Shown: positions 35,033-44,294, counted from the stretch's first letter. The stretch: DNA of 64,000 nucleotides from CAVQWT01 sp963717705 (GCA_963717705.1 CAVQWT010000005.1:837361-901360), one strand, 5' to 3'. Notes: a model not told the origin generated them from the letters alone. Numbers and translations: made by a program.

Positions 35033-35038
35033 ATTGTA
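35033..35038 (-). promoter_or_regulatory. putative -10 box TACAAT of the LysE gene
   Basis: On the minus strand TACAATC is followed after 6 bases by the LysE ATG. Transcription from it would start at or inside the start codon, so a leaderless message is expected. No -35 is evident. Confidence 0.4.
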
Positions 35039-35122
35039 AACCGGCCTGCCGCAGCGACGCGGGGGCCACGGTCAACGCGTTGCGCCCCCCGGGGAAGGCG
35101 CGACCCGCGCCTTCGTTCCGGC

Positions 35123-35743
35123 TCAGTACTTGACGCTGCAGCCGTACGGCGTCGTGCTCGCCACCGTCACCGGCTTGCCGGCCATCGCCTCGGTCAGCGC
35201 GGCGCGGACGTAGTTGTTCGCCGTCTTGGTGTCGGCGGGGTTGGCCGAGCGCTTGTCGTCGATGGCGCCGTTGTAGACGATCCTGCCCGTCGGGTCGACG
35301 ACGAACATGTGCGGCGTGGTCTTCGCCGCGTAGGCCCGCCCGGTCGTGCTCTTGCCGTCGATCAGCGTGGCCTTCGGCGCGGCGCCCTGCGCGCGCATCC
35401 AGTTCGCCATCTGGTCGGCGGACTTGTACTCGCCGCTGTCCTCGCTGGTCGAGTTGATCGACAGCCACACCACGTCCTTGCCGCCGGCCTCCTTCTGCAG
35501 CGCCTGCATGTTCTTCGACACGTAGTGCTTCTGCACGAACGGGCACTCGGGGTTGGTCCACTCGAGTACGACGAACCTGCCCTTGTAGTCGGCGAGGTTG
35601 ACGGTGCGTCCGGCGGTGTCGGTCAGGTTGAAGCCGGGCGCGGGCGAGCCCGGCGCGGCGGCGGTCGCGGCGCCCGAGGCGGCGGCCAGCGCGCCGATGG
35701 CGGCGGCGGTGCACAGCGAAGCGAGCGAAAGGCGGGTGGTCAT
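35123..35743 (-). CDS. secreted thioredoxin-fold (redoxin, AhpC/TSA-like) protein
   Basis: 206 residues. A signal peptide (about 1-28, ending ATAAAPG) precedes a thioredoxin fold with GFNLTDTAGRTVNLADYKG, VVLEWTNPECPFVQKHYVS and KTTPHMFVVDPTGRIVY (cis-Pro). There is one Cys in the NPECPF motif and a second near the C-terminus (PYGCSVKY). This is the periplasmic redoxin family often annotated as thioredoxin or peroxiredoxin; its reductant and substrate are unknown. It lies directly upstream of dsbD in the reverse-oriented stretch but is a separate gene ending before it. Confidence 0.87.
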   Translation of the reverse strand: MTTRLSLASLCTAAAIGALAAASGAATAAAPGSPAPGFNLTDTAGRTVNLADYKGRFVVLEWTNPECPFVQKHYVSKNMQALQKEAGGKDVVWLSINSTSEDSGEYKSADQMANWMRAQGAAPKATLIDGKSTTGRAYAAKTTPHMFVVDPTGRIVYNGAIDDKRSANPADTKTANNYVRAALTEAMAGKPVTVASTTPYGCSVKY

Positions 35744-35861
35744 CGACGTTCTCCCGTGAAGGTCAGGCGGATGGTGGCGAGGATAGCGCCAGCCGCGATG
35801 GCGGCCAACTCGACAGCTGCCCGGCCGCGGCTTGCCCGGGGCCAGTCCTGCCGCGCACAGA

Positions 35862-38084
35862 TCAGAGCGTCGCCAGCGCGTCGATCAGGGTCTGCCGTTG
35901 CAAGACTTCCGGCAACAGCAAAGGTTCCTTGCCGGGACGGTACAGGACGTAGACCGGCACGCCGTTGCGGCCCAGCGCGGCCAGCGCCCGGGTGATCTCG
36001 GGGTCGCGGCGGGTCCAGTCGGCGCGCACGCGCGCGACGTTGCGGCCGTCCAGCGCGGCCAGCACCTGCGGGTCGGTCAGCACCAGCTTCTTGTTGACCT
36101 GGCAGGTGACGCACCAGGCGGCGGTGAAGTCGACGAACGCCGGCCGGCCGCCCCCGGTGATCTCGGCGAGCTTTGCCGGCGTGTACGGAATCCAGTCGAC
36201 CGCGCCCGTCTTCGCGCCGGGCGCCGCGGTGGCCGGCGCATCGGCGTCGGCGCTGACCAGCGGCCAGGCCACGACCGCGCCGCCGACCAGCACCGCCAGT
36301 CCGGCGACCGCCCAGCCGCGCGCGCCGCCGACGCGGACGATCCGCCACGCCCACAGCGCGAAGCCCAGCGCCAGGAGCGCCACCATGAGCCGCAGCACCG
36401 CGTCGTTGTCGCGCTGCGTGCCGAGCACCCAGGCGAGCCAGATCACCGTCGCGTACAGCGGAAACGCCAGCAGCTGCTTGAAGCGCTCGAGCCACGGCCC
36501 CGGCTTCGGCAGCCGGCGCCGCCAGCCGGGGAACCAGGCGAGCAGCACGTACGGCAGCGCCATGCCGACGCCGAGCGCGACGAACACGGCCAGCGTCGTC
36601 GCCATCGATCCGGTCAGCGCGTAGCCCATCGCCGCGCCCATGAACGGCGCGGTGCACGGCGACGCGACGATCACCGCCAGCACGCCCGAGCCGAAGGCGT
36701 CGACGGTGCGGTTCTTGCTCGTCCAGCTGGCGACGCCCTGCGGCGCCAGCATGCCGAACTCGAACACCCCGGAGAGGTTCAGCGCCAGCGCGAAGAAAAG
36801 CAGCGCGAGCCCGGTGACGACCGCCGGCGACTGCAGCTGGAAACCCCAGCCGAGCTGCTCGCCGGCCGCGCGCAGCGCCGCGAGCAGCAGGCCGAGGACG
36901 ACGAAGGTGCCGATGACGCCGGTCGCGAACGCGACCGCCTCGCGGTGCAGCGTCGCCTTGCTGTCGTGGTGCGTCGCGAAGCCGAGCACCTTCAGCGACA
37001 GCACCGGGAACACGCAGGGCATCAGGTTCAGGATCAGCCCGCCGACGACGGCGAAGGCGATCGCCGCGAGGAGGCCGATGTCGCCGCCGGGGGGCGCGAC
37101 CGGCCGCACGTTGAGCGCGGGCGCCGCAGCCAGCGCGGGCTTGGGTCCGGCGACGACCGCGCCTTCGAGCGGCAGGTCGAGCGTCGCCGCGCGAACCGTC
37201 GCGGCACCGGCGCCGGTTGTGCTGCCCGGCGCACCCCCGCCAGCCAGCCCGGCGCCGGCGGTGATCACCCCGGACAGCCGGCCGAAGTCGCCCGCCATCG
37301 TGCTCGCGACCGGCAGCGTCAGGACGAAGGCGTCGCCGTCGCGGGCCAGCGGCTGCGGCGCCGAGGGCTCGATCTTCGCCTCCGCGAAGGGGAAGAAGAA
37401 CAGCTTGCCGGGATCCCGCGCCCCCGGCGGCGGCGCGAGCTTCAGCGCGATGGTCGGGCCGTTGCCCTGGGCGCTCGCCCGCCAGCCGGCCAGCGGCTGC
37501 GGCAGCGCCGCGCGCGTCGCGGCGATCGCCGCGCCCCAGGTCGGGTCGGTTTCCGACGACGCGGCGACCGGCAGCGTCAGCGTGAGGTCGGCGCCTTCGG
37601 GAATGCAGGTTTCCTTGCACACCAGCCAGTCGGCGCGGGCGGCCAGCGTCACCGGGGTGCCGGGCGCCAACGTGGCGGCCGGCATGAGTTCGACCAGGTG
37701 GAAGACCTCGCCCTCGTAGCCGTAGTTGACCAGCGGCCCGGCCGGCAGCGCGTGCGGCGCCGGCCAGACGATGGGACCGGCGGTCACGCCGGCAGGCAGC
37801 TTCCATTCCAGCGTCGTCGGCAGGCCCGAGTCGCCGGGATTGAGCCAGTACGTGTGCCAGCCCTCGCGCATCTTCATCCGCAGCGCGACCGTCAGCGGCC
37901 GGCCCGGCGTCAGCGCGGTGCGTTCGGCGACGAGTTCCGCCTCGACGTTCGGCGTGCGCACCGGCGCCGCGGTGGCGCCCGAAGCGGCCATCCAGGCCAG
38001 CGCAGCCAGCGCGATCGAGGCGGCCACCGCCGACCGGCGCGAGCGGGAAAGGTGCGGCAGCAGCGAGGCAAGTGGCGCGGACAC
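35862..38084 (-). CDS. dsbD: thiol:disulfide interchange protein DsbD (ScsB-like)
   Basis: About 740 residues from GTG 38084; the frame stays open further upstream, so the start is uncertain. A signal peptide is followed by the periplasmic N-domain with DWLVCKETCIPEG. Eight membrane segments carry NLMPCVFPVLSLKVLGF and VASPCTAPFMGAAMG. The C-terminal thioredoxin domain has FTAAWCVTCQVNKK. All six redox Cys are present, so electrons can pass from cytoplasmic thioredoxin through the membrane to periplasmic partners such as DsbC (encoded at 19.2-20 kb). An A+T-rich dyad lies just upstream. Confidence 0.92.
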   Translation of the reverse strand: MSAPLASLLPHLSRSRRSAVAASIALAALAWMAASGATAAPVRTPNVEAELVAERTALTPGRPLTVALRMKMREGWHTYWLNPGDSGLPTTLEWKLPAGVTAGPIVWPAPHALPAGPLVNYGYEGEVFHLVELMPAATLAPGTPVTLAARADWLVCKETCIPEGADLTLTLPVAASSETDPTWGAAIAATRAALPQPLAGWRASAQGNGPTIALKLAPPPGARDPGKLFFFPFAEAKIEPSAPQPLARDGDAFVLTLPVASTMAGDFGRLSGVITAGAGLAGGGAPGSTTGAGAATVRAATLDLPLEGAVVAGPKPALAAAPALNVRPVAPPGGDIGLLAAIAFAVVGGLILNLMPCVFPVLSLKVLGFATHHDSKATLHREAVAFATGVIGTFVVLGLLLAALRAAGEQLGWGFQLQSPAVVTGLALLFFALALNLSGVFEFGMLAPQGVASWTSKNRTVDAFGSGVLAVIVASPCTAPFMGAAMGYALTGSMATTLAVFVALGVGMALPYVLLAWFPGWRRRLPKPGPWLERFKQLLAFPLYATVIWLAWVLGTQRDNDAVLRLMVALLALGFALWAWRIVRVGGARGWAVAGLAVLVGGAVVAWPLVSADADAPATAAPGAKTGAVDWIPYTPAKLAEITGGGRPAFVDFTAAWCVTCQVNKKLVLTDPQVLAALDGRNVARVRADWTRRDPEITRALAALGRNGVPVYVLYRPGKEPLLLPEVLQRQTLIDALATL

Positions 38085-38106
38085 GGACAGGCAGACACCG
38101 GATCGG

Positions 38107-38125
38107 GGGAAAAGTGCATTTTCCC
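38107..38125. promoter_or_regulatory. A+T-rich dyad upstream of dsbD, possible operator
   Basis: GGGAAAA at 38107-38113 and TTTTCCC at 38119-38125 form a perfect 7-bp inverted repeat with a 5-base spacer. It lies about 23 bases before the chosen dsbD GTG and is the only A+T-rich element of that gap. It could be an operator, or, if dsbD starts further upstream, simply coding sequence. Confidence 0.35.
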
Positions 38126-38224
38126 ACACCGGCGCCGCCGCCCCCGTCCGCGCACCCGCGCCCCGCCTGCCCGGAGCCGCCGCCCGTCGGCGGCCGGCGG
38201 CCGGGCCGGGCGGGGTCCGCATGT

Positions 38225-38230
38225 TAAAAT
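38225..38230 (+). promoter_or_regulatory. putative -10 box TAAAAT of the GDT1-family gene
   Basis: TTAAAATCC stands out at the left end of a 128-base G+C-rich leader before the ATG at 38359. It follows the TANAATC pattern. The leader itself is highly structured by eye, but no known riboswitch consensus could be matched. Confidence 0.4.
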
Positions 38231-38358
38231 CCGCGGCCTGCCGCCGGGATCGCCGCGGCGCCGATCCGGCTCCCCACGGGCCGCCGTGGTGCCCGTTCGC
38301 AGTCAACCTCCGCGGCGCCGGCATCCCCGCCGTCGACGCACCACGCTCCCTTCCCCCC

Positions 38359-38937
38359 ATGCTCGAAGCCCTGCTGGTGTCCACCGCCGTCGTCGCGCTC
38401 GGCGAAATCGGCGACAAGACGCAGCTCCTCGCGCTGGTGCTGGCCGCGCGGTTCAACAAGCCGCTGCCGATCATCGTCGGCATCTTCGTCGCGACGCTGG
38501 CCAACCACACGCTCGCGGGCCTCATGGGCGGCATGGTGCGGGCGATGTTCCCCGACCACATCCTGCGCTGGACCGTCGCGATCCTGTTCTTCATCGTCGC
38601 GCTGTGGGCGCTCAAACCCGACAAGCTCGACGACGGCGACCAGCCGCCCGAGACGTCGCGCTGGGGGGTGTTCGGCATCACCGTGGTCGCGTTCTTCCTC
38701 GCCGAGATGGGCGACAAGACGCAGGTCGCCACGGTGATCCTCGCCGCCAAGTACGAGGCGCTGGCCGCGGTGGTGCTCGGCACGACGCTGGGCATGCTGA
38801 TCGCCAACGTGCCCGTAGTGCTGCTGGGTCGCGCGGCGTCGAGCCGCGTTCCGTTCAAGGCCATCCGCATCGCCGCGGCGCTGCTGTTCGCCGCCATGGG
38901 CGTCTACGCGCTGATGGCCGACGGTCTCGGCGGCTGA
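38359..38937 (+). CDS. TMEM165/GDT1-family cation (Mn/Ca) transporter
   Basis: 192 residues with about six membrane segments arranged as two repeats. Each repeat has the family signature: ALGEIGDKTQLLALVLAARF (about 13-32) and FLAEMGDKTQVATVILAA (about 113-130). These acidic motifs bind divalent cations; bacterial relatives such as MntX export manganese. The ATG is supported by alignment of the first repeat. It is divergent from dsbD and followed by a 55-base tandem repeat. Confidence 0.92.
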   Translation: MLEALLVSTAVVALGEIGDKTQLLALVLAARFNKPLPIIVGIFVATLANHTLAGLMGGMVRAMFPDHILRWTVAILFFIVALWALKPDKLDDGDQPPETSRWGVFGITVVAFFLAEMGDKTQVATVILAAKYEALAAVVLGTTLGMLIANVPVVLLGRAASSRVPFKAIRIAAALLFAAMGVYALMADGLGG

Positions 38938-39047
38938 CCCACCGACCGGCGAAGCCGGCGTCCATCTACCGGCCCGCGAATCCGGCGGCCGGCCCACCGA
39001 CCGGCGAAGCCGGCGTCCATCCTCCGGCCGGCGAATCCGGCGGCCGA
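38938..39047. repeat. 55-base tandem repeat, two copies
   Basis: Two adjacent copies (about 38938-38992 and 38993-39047) share an exact 29-base core beginning cccaccgaccggcgaagccg and a second block cgaatccggcggcc. Each contains CCGGC-GAA-GCCGG, which can fold as a small hairpin. The repeats fill the start of the gap between the GDT1 gene stop and the leuS promoter and may act as a terminator or REP-like element. Confidence 0.8.
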
Positions 39048-39103
39048 CCTTCCGGCCAGCGTGCCCTGCGGCGGACCCTCCCGCCGCCGTCGCCACCGGC
39101 CGG

Positions 39104-39109
39104 TATAAT
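39104..39109 (+). promoter_or_regulatory. putative -10 box TATAAT of leuS
   Basis: A perfect TATAAT followed by CG lies about 71 bases before the leuS ATG, downstream of the tandem repeat. The upstream sequence is very G+C-rich with no clear -35. Confidence 0.5.
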
Positions 39110-39180
39110 CGACGGCTGCCCGTGGCCCGGCCGCGCGCGTATTCCACGCCGCCCGCGCCACCCCGCCTCCCCGCGCCCTC

Positions 39181-41833
39181 ATGACCCCGTTCGACCCCAA
39201 ACTCATCGAAGCCGCCGCGCGCGACGCGTGGACCGCCGCCGACGCCTACCGCGCACGCGAGAACGACCCGCGCTTCCCCAAGGGCAAGTACTACTGCGTG
39301 TCGATGCTGCCGTACCCGTCGGGCAAGCTGCACATGGGCCACGTGCGCAACTACACGATCAACGACGTCATGGCCCGGCAGCTGCGGATGCAGGGGTACA
39401 ACGTGCTGATGCCGATGGGGTGGGACGCCTTCGGCCTGCCCGCCGAGAACGCCGCGATGAAGGGCGGGCTGCCGCCGGCGCAGTGGACCCACGACAACAT
39501 CGCGTACATGAAGCAGCAGCTGATCGCCATGGGGCTGGCGATCGACTGGTCGCGCGAGTTCGCCACCTGCGACCCGGCGTACTACAAGTGGAACCAGTGG
39601 CTGTTCCTGCGCATGCTGGAAAAGGGCATCGCGTACCGCAGGACCGGCGTCGTCAACTGGGACCCGGTCGACCAGACGGTGCTGGCCAACGAGCAGGTGA
39701 TCGACGGCCGCGGCTGGCGCTCAGGCGCGCCGGTGGAAAAGCGCGAGATCCCGATGTACTACCTGCGGATCACGCAGTACGCCGACGAGCTGCTCTCCTG
39801 CCTCGACCACATGCCCGGCTGGCCGGAGCGCGTGCGCACGATGCAGGCCAACTGGATCGGCAAGAGCCAGGGCGTTCGCTTCGCGTTCCCGCACGCCATC
39901 GCGGGCGCCGACGGCAAGCCGATCGGCGACGGCAGGATGTACGTGTTCACGACGCGCGCCGACACCATCATGGGCGTGACCTTCTGCGCCGTCGCCGCCG
40001 AGCACCCGCTGGCGGCGCACGCGGCGCGGACCAGCCCCGTGCTCGCCGCGTTCATCGACGAGTGCAAGCGCGGCAGCGTCATGGAAGCCGACATGGCGAC
40101 CATGGAAAAGAAGGGCATGCCGACGGGGCTTTCCGTCACCCATCCGCTGACCGGCGAGCCGGTCGCGGTGTGGGTCGGCAACTACGTGCTGATGAGCTAC
40201 GGCGACGGCGCGGTCATGGGCGTGCCGGCGCACGACGAGCGCGACTTCGAGTTCGCGAAGAAGTACGGATTGCCGATCCGGCAGGTCATCGCGGTGGACG
40301 GCGAGCAGCTTTTCCGACGCGTCCTGGCAGCCCTGGTACGAGGACAAGGAACGCGGCCGCTGCGTGCAGTCGGGCCGGTACGACGGGCTCGCCCACGAGG
40401 CAGCCGTCGACGCGATCGCCGCCGACCTCGCGGCGAAGGGCCTCGGCGAGAAGAAGACGACGTTCCGGCTGCGCGACTGGGGCATTTCGCGGCAGCGCTA
40501 CTGGGGCACGCCGATCCCGATCGTCCATTGCCCCGCCTGCGGCGACGTGCCGGTGCCGGACGCCGATCTTCCGGTCGTGCTGCCCGAGGACTGCGTGCCG
40601 GACGGCTCGGGCAATCCCCTCGCCAGGCGCCACGACTTCGTCGACTGCGCGTGCCCGAAGTGCGGCGGCGCGGCGCGGCGCGAGACCGACACCATGGACA
40701 CGTTCGTCGACTCGTCCTGGTACTTCATGCGCTACGCGTGCCCCGACGCGCCGACGATGGTCGACGCGCGCGAGGACTACTGGATGCCGATGGACCAGTA
40801 CATCGGCGGCATCACCCACGCGATCCTGCACCTGCTCTACGCGCGCTTCTGGACCAAGGTGATGCGCGACCTCGGCCTCGTGAAGGCCGACGAGCCGTTC
40901 ACCCGGCTGCTGACGCAGGGCATGGTGCTCAACCACGCGTTCTTCCGCCGCAACGACAAGGGCGGCATCGACTTCATCGCGCCGGAAAGTGTCACCGTGC
41001 AGCGCGACGCGTCCGGACAGATCACCGGCGGCGTGTCGAAGCAGGACGGGCTGCCGGTCGAATACGACGGCATCGGCACGATGTCGAAGTCGAAGCTCAA
41101 CGGCGTCGACCCGCAGGACATGATCGACCGCTTCGGCGCCGACGCGTCGCGGCTGTTCGTGATGTTCGCGAGCCCCCCGGAACAGACGATCGAATGGGCC
41201 GACACCGGCGTCGAGGGCGCGCACCGGTTCCTCAAGCGCCTGTGGACCCACGCGCAGAAAGTCGCCGCCACCTGTACCGCGACGCCGGTCGCCGGCAGCG
41301 CGGCGGATGCACCCGGCGACGCGGGCGCCGACGCCGCCGTCAAGGCCGCGCGGCGCGAACTGCACCTGACGCTGAAGCAGGCGAACTACGACTACGAGCG
41401 CGTCCAGTACAACACCGTCGTGTCGGCGGGCATGAAGATGCTCAACACGCTGGAGTCGGTGGCGGTCGACACCGCCGGCGGCGCCGCATTTGCGCGCGAG
41501 GGCCTGTCGGTGCTGCTGCGCGTGCTCTACCCGGTGGTGCCGCACGTGACCTGGGTGCTCTGGCGCGACCTCGGCTTTGCCGCCGCCCATGGCGACCTGC
41601 TGGACGCGACGTGGCCGCAGGTCGACCCCGCCGCGCTGGCGCAGGACGAGATCGAGCTGGTGCTGCAGGTCAACGGCAAGCTGCGCGGCAAGCTGGTGGT
41701 GCCCGCGGGCGCGGACAAGGATGCGATCGAGGCCGCGGCGCGGGCCGCGCCCGAGGTGGTCCGGCTGGCCGCCGGTGCCCCGGTGAAGAAGGTGGTCGTC
41801 GTTCCGGGGAGGCTCGTCAATGTCGTCGTCTGA
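39181..41833 (+). CDS. leuS: leucyl-tRNA synthetase, interrupted by an apparent one-base insertion
   Basis: The N-terminal part (39181 to about 40310) contains the class I HIGH-like motif KLHMGHVRNYTIND and the editing domain with FTTRADTIMGVTF. The C-terminal part continues in the next frame, from about 40313 to 41833. It carries WGISRQRYWGTPIPI, VDSSWYFMRYA, the KMSKS loop TMSKSKLNGVDP and a C-terminal ubiquitin-like domain ending RLVNVVV. The switch is at the T-run 40310-40313, where dropping one base restores continuous LeuS sequence (SDASWQPWYEDK). The span of 2653 bases is one over a multiple of three. The enzyme is essential, so sequencing error or a very recent mutation is likeliest. 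Confidence 0.93.
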
Positions 41834-42335
41834 GCCGCGCCGCGCCGCGCTGCGCACGCTGGCCGTCGCGCTGGCGGCGGCGCTCGCGCTTCCCGGGTGC
41901 GGCTTCAAGCTGCGCGGCGACGTCGACTACGCGTTCACCTCGCTCTACATCAACGCGCCGGCCACGTCGCCGTTCGCGCTCGAATTGCGACGGGCGCTGG
42001 TCGGCAACAACGTCAAGGTCGTCGACAGCGCGAAGGAAGCGCAGGTGATCCTCGACATCCCCAGCGTCATCGACGACAAGACGGTGCTGTCGCTTTCCGG
42101 CGGCGGCCGCGTCCGCGAGTTCGCGCTGACCAAGCGGGTGCAGTTCCGGCTGCACGACGCGGACGGCAACGACTGGCTGCCTGCCGGCGAGCTGGTGATC
42201 CGCCGCACGTACTCGTTCAACGAGTCCGAAGTGCTGGCGCGCGAGGCGCAGGAGGCCCGGCTGTACCGCGAGATGCAGACCGACGGCGTCGGGCAGCTCG
42301 TGCGCCGCCTGCAGGCCGCCAGAAAACCGGGCTGA
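41820..42335 (+). CDS. lptE: LPS-assembly lipoprotein LptE
   Basis: 171 residues. The N-terminal signal peptide ends in lipobox LPGC followed by GFKLRGDVDYAFTSLYI, the standard LptE opening. The mature domain (ELRRALVGNNVKVVDSAKEA, TYSFNESEVLAREAQE) fits the family. LptE plugs the LptD barrel in the outer membrane for LPS export. It overlaps the end of leuS by 14 bases and is followed by holA after 10 bases, the classical leuS-lptE-holA order. Confidence 0.94.
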   Translation: MSSSEPRRAALRTLAVALAAALALPGCGFKLRGDVDYAFTSLYINAPATSPFALELRRALVGNNVKVVDSAKEAQVILDIPSVIDDKTVLSLSGGGRVREFALTKRVQFRLHDADGNDWLPAGELVIRRTYSFNESEVLAREAQEARLYREMQTDGVGQLVRRLQAARKPG

Positions 42336-42345
42336 TCGAGCCGCG

Positions 42346-43368
42346 ATGGACGTCAGGGCGAGGGACCTGGCCGCACATCTCGAGAAGCCGCTGGCGCCGC
42401 TGTACGTCGTCCACGGCGACGAGCCGCTGCTGGCGATCGAAGCCGGCGACGCCATCCGCGCCGCCGCGCGCCGCCAGGGCTGCGACGAGCGCGAAGTGCT
42501 GGTGGTCGAGCCCGGCTTCCGGTGGGATGCCTTCCTCGCCGCCAGCGCCAACATGGGCCTGTTCGGCAACCGCAAGCTCGTCGACCTGCGCATCGCCTCG
42601 GGCAAGCCCGGCGTCGAAGGCGCGAAATCGCTCGAAGCGTACGCCGGCAATCCGAATCCCGACCAGGTGCTGCTGATCACGCTGCCGAAGCTCGACCGCG
42701 CGGCGCAGGCGACGGCGTGGTTCGGCGCCCTCGCCGACGCCGGGGTCACCGTCGCCGTCTACCCCCTCGGCCGCGACGAACTGCCGGCGTGGATCGCCGC
42801 GCGGCTCGCCCGCCAGCAGCAGCGCGCGTCGCGCGACACGCTGGCCTTCCTCGCCGATCGCTGCGAAGGCAATCTCTTCGCCGCGCGGCAGGAAATCGAG
42901 AAGCTCGGACTGCTGCTGCCCGAAGGCGAGCTCGACCACGACGCCGTCCTGCGCGCGGTGACCGACGTCGCCCGCTACGACGTGTTCGAGCTGTCCGAGG
43001 CGTGGCTGGCGGGCGACGCCGCGCGCGTCCAGCGCATCCTGTCGGCGCTCGCAGGCGAGGGCGAAGGCCTGCCGTTCATCGTCTGGCAGCTCGGCGAGGA
43101 CGTCCACGCGCTGGCCGGCGTGCTCGACGCCGTCGCCGGCGGCACGCCGATGGCCGGCGCGCTGAAGGGCGCGCGCGTCTGGGGCAAGCGCCAGCAGGCG
43201 ATGGAGCGCGCGGCGAAGCGGACCGACCGCGCGCGCGTCGTCGAGCTGCTGCACTCGCTGTCGCGGCTCGACGCGCTGTCGAAGGGCCTGGGCCGCGGCA
43301 ATCCCTGGGACGAGATCGCCGCCGCGGGCTTCGCGCTCGCCGGCAAGCCGGTGCGACCGCTCGCCTAG
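42346..43368 (+). CDS. holA: DNA polymerase III subunit delta (HolA)
   Basis: 340 residues, the expected length. The N-terminus MDVRARDLAAHLEKPLAPLY, the Walker-A-like vestige VVHGDEPLLAIEAGDAIR, and the AAA-type region LLITLPKLDRAAQATAWF match delta. The C-terminal part (LPFIVWQLGEDVHALAGVLD) belongs to the collar domain. It wrenches open the beta clamp in the clamp loader. It is last in leuS-lptE-holA. Its TAG stop shares the palindrome CTAG with the stop of a small ORF on the opposite strand. Confidence 0.93.
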   Translation: MDVRARDLAAHLEKPLAPLYVVHGDEPLLAIEAGDAIRAAARRQGCDEREVLVVEPGFRWDAFLAASANMGLFGNRKLVDLRIASGKPGVEGAKSLEAYAGNPNPDQVLLITLPKLDRAAQATAWFGALADAGVTVAVYPLGRDELPAWIAARLARQQQRASRDTLAFLADRCEGNLFAARQEIEKLGLLLPEGELDHDAVLRAVTDVARYDVFELSEAWLAGDAARVQRILSALAGEGEGLPFIVWQLGEDVHALAGVLDAVAGGTPMAGALKGARVWGKRQQAMERAAKRTDRARVVELLHSLSRLDALSKGLGRGNPWDEIAAAGFALAGKPVRPLA

Positions 43369-43496
43369 CGTCGCTGCCGCTGCGCCGGCATCCGCAGCAG
43401 CATCCCCGGCGGCGCCGGCGCGGCACGAGCCACCAAAGCGCGGACGTCGGCGTCGATGCCGGCGCCGATCGAACCGCGCCAATCCGCGGAAGTCAT
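43365..43496 (-). CDS. candidate 43-residue small protein coupled to rsmE
   Basis: An ATG overlaps the rsmE stop by four bases (ATGA) and opens a 43-codon frame starting MTSADWRGSIGAGIDADVRA and ending at the CTAG shared with holA. It is Ala/Arg-rich with no signal peptide or membrane segment. The start overlap, a common coupling signal in this genome, is the only positive evidence. It may be a chance frame in G+C-rich DNA. Confidence 0.3.
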   Translation of the reverse strand: MTSADWRGSIGAGIDADVRALVARAAPAPPGMLLRMPAQRQRR

Positions 43497-44263
43497 GCCT
43501 CGGGCAGCCCGGCGCCGAACGCGCCGACGATCGCCAGCGCCGCGACCGCCGCAGTCTCGGCGCGCAGCACCCGCGGCCCCAGCCCCACCCGCTCGACACC
43601 GCACCGCTGCGCCAGGTCCAGCTCGTCGTCGGTGAAGCCGCCTTCGGGGCCGACGATCACGGCGGAAGGGGGACCTGCCGCGCACGCCGCCGCCAGCGTC
43701 CGCGCCGCGCCGGGGGCCAGCATCAGCACCCTGCCGGTTTCAGTCGTGTCCATCGGCGGCGACGTCGCCGCGGCCAGCCAGTCGGCAAGCGTCACCGCGG
43801 GCCGCACCGCGGGCACGCGGTTGCGGCCGCACTGCTCGCACGCGGCGATGGCGATGCCGCGCCAGTGCGCGAGGCGTCGCTCGCCCTTCTCGCCGCGCGC
43901 CGAACCCTGGCTGCGCGCCGCCAGCACCGGCTGCACCGCGGCGACGCCGAGCTCCACCGCCTTGCGCACCGCCCAGTCCATCGGGTCGTTGGCGATCACC
44001 GCCTGCACCAGCGTCACGCGGTGCGGCGATTCGCGCTCGACCGGGTCGAAGCGCCCGAGGCTCGCGCCGACGCCGCGCTTGTCGATGCGCGTGATCGTCG
44101 CCGCGACCTCGCCGCCGGTGCCGTCGAACAGCGTCAGCGCGTCGCCCGCGCGCATCCGCAGCGCCAGCGCGACGTGCCGTGCGCCGGCTTCGGGCAGCTC
44201 GAAATCGCGCCCGGTCGGCGTGCGCGGCAGCGGCTCGGCGACGAAGATTCGCGGCGCGCTCAT
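43493..44263 (-). CDS. rsmE: 16S rRNA (uracil(1498)-N(3))-methyltransferase RsmE
   Basis: 256 residues. An N-terminal PUA-like domain (ARHVALALRMRAGDALTLFD) is followed by the SPOUT/trefoil-knot methyltransferase domain. That domain has VTLVQAVIANDPMDWAVRKA, EQCGRNRVPAV, AVIVGPEGGFTDDELDL and the knot GVERVGLGPRVLRAETAAVA. It methylates U1498 in the decoding region of 16S rRNA using S-adenosylmethionine. It is convergent with holA, separated only by the putative small ORF. Confidence 0.95.
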   Translation of the reverse strand: MSAPRIFVAEPLPRTPTGRDFELPEAGARHVALALRMRAGDALTLFDGTGGEVAATITRIDKRGVGASLGRFDPVERESPHRVTLVQAVIANDPMDWAVRKAVELGVAAVQPVLAARSQGSARGEKGERRLAHWRGIAIAACEQCGRNRVPAVRPAVTLADWLAAATSPPMDTTETGRVLMLAPGAARTLAAACAAGPPSAVIVGPEGGFTDDELDLAQRCGVERVGLGPRVLRAETAAVAALAIVGAFGAGLPEA

Positions 44264-44294
44264 CGCCCGGACCCCGGCGCGGAGACCGGCGAGG

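Noticed and set aside
38225..38358. Manganese (yybP-ykoY) riboswitch before the GDT1-family gene
   Set aside because: GDT1/MntX genes often carry it and a CAGTCAAC stretch near 38310 is suggestive, but the 5' GGGGAGUAG element is absent. A covariance-model search (RF00080) would decide.
35832..40862. 1676-residue rightward frame
   Set aside because: It is antisense to dsbD and out of frame with the GDT1 gene and leuS; composition is Arg/Ala/Gly-rich with no motifs.
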